35,447 bases of DNA, from positions 1 through 35,447 of the forward strand of contig CANDBF010000015.1 of the NCBI GenBank assembly GCA_947382865.1, written 5' to 3'. The position numbers and the translations under genes are program-made. Positions 16,298 to 22,356 of this stretch are shown piece by piece; within the stretch, counting starts at the first letter, position 1; every line of letters begins with the position of its first letter. The notes beneath the pieces are model-generated. The model was not told the DNA's origin. It ran no database searches and saw only the letters and a program-made list of their open reading frames with translations. The DNA comes from an uncultured Clostridia bacterium (GTDB lineage Bacteria > Bacillota > Clostridia > Christensenellales > CAG-917).

Positions 16298-19003
16298 TTA
16301 TTTTTTCAGAAACTTTGCGAGCGTTTGTTGTACCGTATCGATATCGATGGGCTTTGCGATATGCGCTTGCATGCCGCATTCGAGACATTTTTTCATATCG
16401 TCCGCAAACGCGTCCGCGGTCATAGCGATTATGGGCAAGTCCTTATCGGGATGGTCGAGCTTTCTTATTGCGATTGTCGCGTCGTAACCTGTCATGATGG
16501 GCATACGGATATCCATAAGAATCGCCTGATACGTTCCAGCCTCGGAATTTTTCAGCATATCCACGCAAATCTGACCGTTCTCTGCGTGGTCGCACTTTAT
16601 TCCGATACTGTCAAGAAGAACTTCCGCAATTTCCCAGTTTATGTCGTTGTCCTCTGCAACGAGCACGTGCGTGCCTTCGAGGTTGATTTTTTTGGGGCTC
16701 GCGTCATCGCTCTTGTTCTTATCCGTTTCACCGATAAATTGTTTGAGTCCGTAATAGAGGGTAGACTTGAACAGCGGTTTGTTGATAAAGCCGCAAATAC
16801 CGACAGCGCGCGCCTGTTCTTCGATTTCTCCCCAATCGTAGGCGGAGATAAGCAAAATGGGTACTTCATTTTCACCGAGACGGTTGCGGATTTGTTTTGC
16901 GGTTTCAAGTCCGTCGATACCGGGGAGCTTCCAGTCCATGAGAATGACGTCGTAGTCCATGTTTCTGTCGTGAGCCATGACGGTTTTTTCCACTGCGGAT
17001 TCTCCGTCGAGCGTCCATTCCGCGTCGATGCCGATTTCTTTGAGCGAGGCAAGCGTGGTTTCGCACAGTTGTTCGTCGTCGTCGACGATGAGCATCTTCC
17101 AGTTGGGCAAAAGCATCTCTTCGTCGGGAATAAGAGCTTTTTCAAGGTCAAGCGCTATGTGGAATTCCGTACCCTTGCCGAGTTCGCTGTGGAGCTCGAT
17201 AGTGCCTTTCATCGCGTCGACAATATATTTGGTTATAGTCATGCCGAGACCGGTGCCCTCGGTGCGGTGGACGCGCATGTTGTCTTCACGCGTAAAGGAC
17301 TCGAATATCTTCTTCTGGAATTCCTCGGACATGCCTATGCCGTTGTCCTTTACGTAGACGTGCGTGCGTACGTAATCTTCGCCGAGAGGGGAGTCTTCCT
17401 GCGAAAGTGAGAGGGATATTGTGCCTTCCTCGGCGGTGAACTTGATTGCGTTGGACAGCAGATTGAGCAACACCTGATTGAGGCGTACGCTGTCGCAATA
17501 GACGTTCTCCTGCTTTATGCTGTTTACGGAGACGTTGAATTTCTGACGTTTTATCTTCATCTGCGGCTGCACGATAGTGGTTATGCCGTCCAAAACCTCG
17601 CGTATGGAAATCTGCTCCATATTCAAAGTCATCTTGCCGCTTTCGATTTTGGACATATCCAGTACGTCGTTGATAAGACCAAGCAGATGCTTGCTTGAAA
17701 GCGCGATTTTTTTGAGGCAGTCGCTCACGTGCTGCTGGTCTTCGATATTCGCTCTTGCGATAGCCGTCATACCTACGATTGCGTTCATAGGCGTGCGGAT
17801 GTCGTGGCTCATATTGGACAAAAACTCGCTCTTCGCCTTGCTCGCTTCGAGCGCTTCCGTTCGCGCAAGCTGCAACTGAGCGATATTCTGCTTGTTGAAG
17901 TGCATATAAAGCAGGAATATGCCAAGCAATATCACGACTATAATTACAACCGCTATGACAATCATAATCGTCCACTGATTGCCGAGATCTTTTATAATTG
18001 TGTCCAGATGCGCGTTGTCCATAATGGTTATCAGATACCATTCCGACATATCGAGTCTGTTGCAGTACATATGGATATGATGACCGTCAAGATGCAGAAT
18101 GTTGGAATAGGAGGTGTTGAGCTGCATCTTTTCGTTGAGTTCGTCGAGTATTATGTGCGTATTGATTTCGGTATCTGCGAATTCCGAATGGAGATATTCA
18201 GAAAAATATCCGAATTCCACATCCTTACGCTTCAAGACGAAGGAATTTTTGTTGTCCGAATTGGGATCCTCGTCCTTTCTTACGATAAAGGAATCGGTCG
18301 CCATAATATCGGGCGCCTCGTTGAAGGAGAGCATGTCCATAAAGTCTTTATTGGTTATGCCCGCAATCAAAGACATGCTCTTTCTGTTAAGCGAATTGCC
18401 GTCCTTGTCTCGCATATTGAATTTGTCCGTGGGAATGCTGATGATAACGATATTGATGTCTATCGTTCCGTCGCTCGTTTCGCCGCTGCCGACAGCGATT
18501 TTCTTTTCCCCCTTTATTACGGAATCTCGGAAAGGGAGCCTGTCGGTGACTTCTAGGTTGTTGCCCAGCAGCATATCTACGGTGCTTCCGTTTTCTATAT
18601 CGTCTTTATTCTCGACGGAGTAGAGTGCCAGAAACTCAAAGCCGCGCAGCTGCGCGCTCATACTCATGCTGTTGCGCACATCATCCTCGGTCATATTATC
18701 ATTTACGCTTATCGTGCTTGTGATATTCACGACAGAATATTCTTCAACAAGCGCCTGAACCATCGATATGCGCTGATTTATGACGGTGTTGAAGCGTTGA
18801 GTAGTCTGATAACCCATACTCAGCATATACGTTTCGCCGGTTTGGTCGATGGTATCGTTGCTGTTGCGGCTCATATACACGCCCAGCAAACTGAAAATCA
18901 CCGCGAAAATTATCACCCCTACAAGAATGACCGTAAGCATAATGCGCTGATTTTTGTTGTTCCAAATCTGGCGTTTGTGGTTGGAAGTCGTCTTCTTTTC
19001 CAT
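16298..19003 (-). CDS. Hybrid sensor histidine kinase with two receiver domains
   Basis: The 901-residue protein has a membrane helix at about 21-43 and an extracellular sensor region of about 300 residues, perhaps Cache-like. A second helix (344-366) is followed by HisKA with phospho-acceptor His400 in SHDIRTP and HATPase_c with N box LLSNAIKFT, DNGIGM and GTGLGM. Receiver 1 has VDDD, Asp690 in LMDWKLPG and Lys742; receiver 2 has AEDN, Asp831 in LMDIRMP and Lys884. The layout is that of phosphorelay kinases, but no HPt domain or DNA-binding regulator lies nearby, so the output partner must be elsewhere. GAGGA precedes the ATG. It is divergent from hypB copy 1. Signal unknown. Confidence 0.95.
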   Translation of the reverse strand: MEKKTTSNHKRQIWNNKNQRIMLTVILVGVIIFAVIFSLLGVYMSRNSNDTIDQTGETYMLSMGYQTTQRFNTVINQRISMVQALVEEYSVVNITSTISVNDNMTEDDVRNSMSMSAQLRGFEFLALYSVENKDDIENGSTVDMLLGNNLEVTDRLPFRDSVIKGEKKIAVGSGETSDGTIDINIVIISIPTDKFNMRDKDGNSLNRKSMSLIAGITNKDFMDMLSFNEAPDIMATDSFIVRKDEDPNSDNKNSFVLKRKDVEFGYFSEYLHSEFADTEINTHIILDELNEKMQLNTSYSNILHLDGHHIHMYCNRLDMSEWYLITIMDNAHLDTIIKDLGNQWTIMIVIAVVIIVVILLGIFLLYMHFNKQNIAQLQLARTEALEASKAKSEFLSNMSHDIRTPMNAIVGMTAIARANIEDQQHVSDCLKKIALSSKHLLGLINDVLDMSKIESGKMTLNMEQISIREVLDGITTIVQPQMKIKRQKFNVSVNSIKQENVYCDSVRLNQVLLNLLSNAIKFTAEEGTISLSLSQEDSPLGEDYVRTHVYVKDNGIGMSEEFQKKIFESFTREDNMRVHRTEGTGLGMTITKYIVDAMKGTIELHSELGKGTEFHIALDLEKALIPDEEMLLPNWKMLIVDDDEQLCETTLASLKEIGIDAEWTLDGESAVEKTVMAHDRNMDYDVILMDWKLPGIDGLETAKQIRNRLGENEVPILLISAYDWGEIEEQARAVGICGFINKPLFKSTLYYGLKQFIGETDKNKSDDASPKKINLEGTHVLVAEDNDINWEIAEVLLDSIGIKCDHAENGQICVDMLKNSEAGTYQAILMDIRMPIMTGYDATIAIRKLDHPDKDLPIIAMTADAFADDMKKCLECGMQAHIAKPIDIDTVQQTLAKFLKK

Positions 19004-19061
19004 AAACCGTCCTCAGTAAAACTTTTTATTGTATATTATATATAAAACAACATACATATTC

Positions 19062-19090
19062 AGTATAATAAATTTGTTTGTGCTCGTCAA
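19062..19090 (-). promoter_or_regulatory. SigA-type promoter of the hybrid kinase gene
   Basis: On the minus strand TTGACG (19090-19085), a 17-bp spacer and TATACT (19067-19062) predict a start near 19055 and a leader of about 50 bases. Confidence 0.75.
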
Positions 19091-19126
19091 CCGAATTTGC
19101 GCATAGTCATTTATGGTAAAAATAGG

Positions 19127-19155
19127 TTGATAAGATTGAAAGAATATAATATAAT
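19127..19155 (+). promoter_or_regulatory. Near-consensus promoter of hypB copy 1, predicted leaderless
   Basis: TTGATA (19127-19132), a 17-bp spacer and TATAAT (19150-19155). Only 6 bases separate the -10 box from the ATG at 19162, so the predicted +1 is the start codon itself. No Shine-Dalgarno sequence exists in the AT-only stretch between. Confidence 0.78.
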
Positions 19156-19161
19156 TAAGTT

Positions 19162-19833
19162 ATGGAAAACGTACGTGTTTTGGAAATAAAAGAAGATATT
19201 GCTTCGAGAAACAACGAGCAGGCGAAGAGTATCAGAGCAGAGCTTAAAGAAAAAAAGATATGTTTTCTCAACATTATGTCATCGCCGGGGAGCGGAAAGA
19301 CTACGCTTATAGTAAATCTTGTGAACAGACTTAAAGACAGATACAGAATAGGCGTGATAGAGGCGGATATAGATTCCGCCGTTGACGCGTATACAGTCGC
19401 CGAGAAAACGGGAGTGAAAACCATACAGATACACACGGGCGGAGCGTGTCATCTTACCTGTCAGATGTCGTACGATTCCCTTTGCGCGCTCGGTGTGGAC
19501 GACTTGGATTTGGTGATACTTGAAAATATCGGCAATCTCGTCTGTCCTGCGGAATTCGATACGGGTGCGACTGCGAATCTGGTCATTTTGTCCGTGCCGG
19601 AGGGCGACGACAAGCCGCTCAAATATCCGCTTATGTTCGAGGTGGCGTCCGCCGTTGCGGTCACGAAAAAGGACGTTTTGCCCGCGTTTGACTTCTCTAT
19701 CGAGAGCGCGGAAAAGAACGTGCGTATGCGCAAGCCCGACGCGCCCGTATTCTTCGTATCCGCGGCGACGGGAGAGGGTATGGACGGCCTCGTAAGCTAC
19801 GTCGAGGGCGAAATCGCAAAAGTCGCAGACTGA
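19162..19833 (+). CDS. hypB: HypB-family GTPase, copy 1 (nickel insertion), with altered G4/G5
   Basis: The 223 residues match the HypB GTPase: P-loop SSPGSGKTT (40-48), EADIDS, HTGGACHL and ENIGNLVCPAEFD. The G-domain metal residues are present (Cys96, His97, Cys128). The N-terminal CxxCGC nickel site and histidine stretch of some HypBs are missing. HypB delivers nickel with HypA to [NiFe]-hydrogenase, or urease in some bacteria. Odd points: G4 reads TKKD (168-171) instead of NKxD, and G5 reads SAA instead of SAK, so guanine binding may be weak or nucleotide preference changed. HypB copy 2 has the same spacing but canonical motifs. The gene is apparently leaderless. No terminator is visible before the next gene, which has its own promoter. 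Confidence 0.93.
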   Translation: MENVRVLEIKEDIASRNNEQAKSIRAELKEKKICFLNIMSSPGSGKTTLIVNLVNRLKDRYRIGVIEADIDSAVDAYTVAEKTGVKTIQIHTGGACHLTCQMSYDSLCALGVDDLDLVILENIGNLVCPAEFDTGATANLVILSVPEGDDKPLKYPLMFEVASAVAVTKKDVLPAFDFSIESAEKNVRMRKPDAPVFFVSAATGEGMDGLVSYVEGEIAKVAD

Positions 19834-19951
19834 CTGAAACGGCGTTTATACGGCGTTTTTGTACGTTTGTAGCAGGTATTTGGAAAATTGTTTGCCGAAA
19901 TGTTAAAAAAACAGGATAAATTTTCCATTTTGATATTTACTTTTCGGCGAA

Positions 19952-19981
19952 CTGATAGTAAAGTAAAGATAATAATATAAT
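19952..19981 (+). promoter_or_regulatory. Promoter of the FAD-dependent oxidoreductase gene
   Basis: CTGATA (19952-19957), an 18-bp spacer and a perfect TATAAT (19976-19981). The box lies close to the strong AAAGGAGGG ribosome site, giving a leader of roughly 13 bases, just enough to include it. Confidence 0.6.
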
Positions 19982-20000
19982 TTCCTAAAAGGAGGGAAAT

Positions 20001-21443
20001 ATGGAAGATAAAAATCAGAGGATATGTATTATCGGCGGCGGTCCTGCGGGCACCAGCGCGGCTATGTATCTCGAAAAAGCGGGTTACAACAATTACGTAA
20101 TCTATGAAAAAACCGACCACGTCGGCGGCAAAGCGTTTTCGCCTCTTATGGACGTCTACAACAAGAAGACAAAGCAGTGGGAAAAGAAAACAATCGAAAT
20201 GGGCGCGGTCATGGGATGCGATACATACTTCGCCGTTGCGGAATGCGAGGAGTTCGGTCAGCTTAAACACGAGCACAGAGGCGAATTCGGCGACGAGCGC
20301 CCCGTACACGACGGTCCTCCTATGGGACGTAAATACAAGAAGCCGGACGGCAGCCCCTACAAAATGACCATCATCGATAAGGTCAAAAAGCTGCACAACC
20401 TCAACAAGATGACCAAACTTCTCAACAGCAAATACAAGGGCTACGACGTCAACGGTCACCGCGGAGTGGCGCAGGGCAGATACGAGGGTCTTTGCCCCTC
20501 TCCCGAAGAGAGACTCAATCATATAGAGGGCGTGAACCCCAATCTGAAAGACCTCTCCATGCCGTTCATCGATTTCTTGAAAATGAACAAATGCGAGAGC
20601 GTTGAGCTCGTATGGCGCGGACCGTTTACCTCTTTCGGTTACGGCTATTTCGACGAAATCCCCGCTGCGTACGTCCTCAAATATCTTGACGCGTTTACGG
20701 TCAGACAGTTCCTCGACCCGACCCGTCTTTGGACTTGGTACGACGGCACTCAGTCTATTTGGGAGGCTGTCAACAAGCACCTCAAACATCCCGCGCTTCT
20801 CAACAGCGAGGTTACGGGCGTAGAACGTAAGGACGGAAAGGTGTACGTCACCGTAAACGGCGCGACGGAAGAGTTCGACAAGCTCATCATCTGCACGCCG
20901 CTCGAAATGTTCCTCAAATACGGCGACCCGCGCGCGGAGGAAAAGGAGCTCTTCTCCAAGATACAGCATAAGGAATACTTCACGATGGCTGTGCGTACCG
21001 CGGACGACAACACGCCCGAAACGTCTTATTACTTCTTCGACCACATGACCAACGATACTCTCGGAAAACTTATGGTTTTCTATCACCGTTGGAGACATAC
21101 CGCCGTTCCCAAGGAGGATGAGTCGTGGGGCGCTCAGCCTGTCGTTACGTTCACGCTGAGAAACCACGAGGGTATGGAGGACGTGCCGTATGAAAAGGCG
21201 AAGCAGATGACTCTCGACGATATGGCTAAGTGCGGCAAGAAGGTCGAAAAGGTGGAGCGCGTGGACGACTGGTATTATTTCCCGCACGTAAATTCCAAGG
21301 ACTATGCGGACGGCTGGTACGATAAGGTGGAAGCAATGCAGGGCACTGACAACACCTATTATGCGGGCGAAGTTATGTCCTTCGGCGATATGGAAGAAAC
21401 GGTTGAGTACAGCAAAGACCTCATAAGAAGATTTTTTAAGTAA
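20001..21443 (+). CDS. FAD-dependent amine-oxidase-like oxidoreductase
   Basis: The 480-residue protein opens with a dinucleotide-binding fold, CIIGGGPAGTSAAMYL (9-24), and EKTDHVGGKAFS, the arrangement of flavin amine oxidases, protoporphyrinogen oxidases and phytoene-desaturase-like enzymes. A late FAD segment is YYAGEVMSFGDMEETVEYS at the C-terminus. No signal peptide or membrane helix is seen, so it is cytoplasmic. Substrate unknown; no enzyme-specific motif lets me choose. AAAGGAGGG lies just before the ATG. It sits between two hypB genes and near a multi-FeS flavoprotein, so an electron-transfer role with them is plausible but unproven. It has its own promoter and terminator, so it is not strictly cotranscribed. 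Confidence 0.85.
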   Translation: MEDKNQRICIIGGGPAGTSAAMYLEKAGYNNYVIYEKTDHVGGKAFSPLMDVYNKKTKQWEKKTIEMGAVMGCDTYFAVAECEEFGQLKHEHRGEFGDERPVHDGPPMGRKYKKPDGSPYKMTIIDKVKKLHNLNKMTKLLNSKYKGYDVNGHRGVAQGRYEGLCPSPEERLNHIEGVNPNLKDLSMPFIDFLKMNKCESVELVWRGPFTSFGYGYFDEIPAAYVLKYLDAFTVRQFLDPTRLWTWYDGTQSIWEAVNKHLKHPALLNSEVTGVERKDGKVYVTVNGATEEFDKLIICTPLEMFLKYGDPRAEEKELFSKIQHKEYFTMAVRTADDNTPETSYYFFDHMTNDTLGKLMVFYHRWRHTAVPKEDESWGAQPVVTFTLRNHEGMEDVPYEKAKQMTLDDMAKCGKKVEKVERVDDWYYFPHVNSKDYADGWYDKVEAMQGTDNTYYAGEVMSFGDMEETVEYSKDLIRRFFK

Positions 21444-21459
21444 ACGACCGGAATTGGTG

Positions 21460-21495
21460 TTAAAAGGGTTTCCGCACGGAAGCCCTTTTAATTTT
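21460..21495 (+). terminator. Intrinsic terminator of the FAD oxidoreductase gene
   Basis: AAAAGGGTTTCCG / CGGAAGCCCTTTT pairs over nearly its whole length with one G-T pair, followed by AATTTTG. It separates this gene from hypB copy 2. Confidence 0.82.
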
Positions 21496-21659
21496 GCCGA
21501 AATGCTTACAAATGTGATTAAGCCGCTTTGTATGCCAAATAAATGCTTAAGGACATAAGAACGCAAATAAATTAAATACATGAATTGAAATATTTGAGAA
21601 AATTATGGAAAATTTCAAAAAAATAGTAATAAGCTATTTTATTTTCGGATAATTTGTTT

Positions 21660-21665
21660 TATAAT
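21660..21665 (+). promoter_or_regulatory. -10 box of hypB copy 2, predicted leaderless
   Basis: A perfect TATAAT lies 7 bases before the ATG at 21673. No good -35 hexamer is visible at 16-18 bp, so an activator may be needed. There is no Shine-Dalgarno sequence. The 229-base region before it holds only the upstream terminator. Confidence 0.5.
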
Positions 21666-21672
21666 GCTAATT

Positions 21673-22356
21673 ATGGGAAGTGTGCGTACCATCAATTTGT
21701 CAAAAAGCGTTTTCGAGGACAACGACAGAGAAGCAGACGGTCTGCGCGAATATCTGCAATCCAAAAACGTGTTTTTGGTCAACGTAATGTCTTCACCGGG
21801 AGCGGGCAAGACTACTACGCTCATTTCGCTTATAAACAGACTCGGCGAGCGCTTCCGCGTGGGCGTCATGGAGGCGGATATAGATTCGGACGTGGACGCG
21901 GTTAAGGTCGCGGACATGACGAAATGCAAGTCCATACAGCTTCACACGGGCGGAATGTGCCATTTGGATTCTGCTATGACCAGGCAGGGGCTCGACGAGC
22001 TGGGCATTGACGATCTGGACATAGTTTTCCTTGAAAACGTAGGAAATCTCGTCTGTCCCGCGGAGTTCGATACGGGCGCTCATTTGGATATGACTATCCT
22101 GTCCGTGCCCGAGGGAGACGACAAGCCTCTGAAATATCCTTTGATATATCAAAAGTGCAACCTTGTGCTTATAAACAAAATCGACGCCGCGCCGTATTTC
22201 AATTTCAGTCTCGACAGGTGCGTCGAAAATATAAAAATCAGAAACAATAATTCGACCGTAATCCCTATCTCCGCCAAAACTGGGGAGAATATGGACGAGG
22301 CGGCGAATTATTTTATAAAAATAATCTCAGACGGAGGGAAAAATTACAATGCCTGA
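21673..22356 (+). CDS. hypB: HypB-family GTPase, copy 2 (nickel insertion)
   Basis: Start ATG 21673 is preferred over 21664. The latter overlaps the TATAAT box, and only from 21673 does the protein align with copy 1 without gaps: P-loop SSPGAGKTT (40-48), Cys96-His97, Cys128 and G4 at 168-171 fall at identical positions. G4 NKID and G5 SAK are canonical, unlike copy 1. HypB is the GTPase that helps HypA pass nickel to a target enzyme. The N-terminal nickel motif is absent. Length 227. The stop overlaps the start of the next gene by 8 bases, so this copy is translationally coupled to the 968-residue oxidoreductase and to hypA. Confidence 0.94.
   Translation: MGSVRTINLSKSVFEDNDREADGLREYLQSKNVFLVNVMSSPGAGKTTTLISLINRLGERFRVGVMEADIDSDVDAVKVADMTKCKSIQLHTGGMCHLDSAMTRQGLDELGIDDLDIVFLENVGNLVCPAEFDTGAHLDMTILSVPEGDDKPLKYPLIYQKCNLVLINKIDAAPYFNFSLDRCVENIKIRNNNSTVIPISAKTGENMDEAANYFIKIISDGGKNYNA

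Noticed and set aside
19830..19880. Terminator-like repeats after hypB copy 1
   Set aside because: ACGGCGTTT occurs as direct repeats, not as inverted repeats, so no stem forms.
19797..21581. 594-residue minus-strand open frame across the FAD oxidoreductase
   Set aside because: Antisense shadow of a gene with a strong ribosome site and flavin motifs; no recognisable domain.
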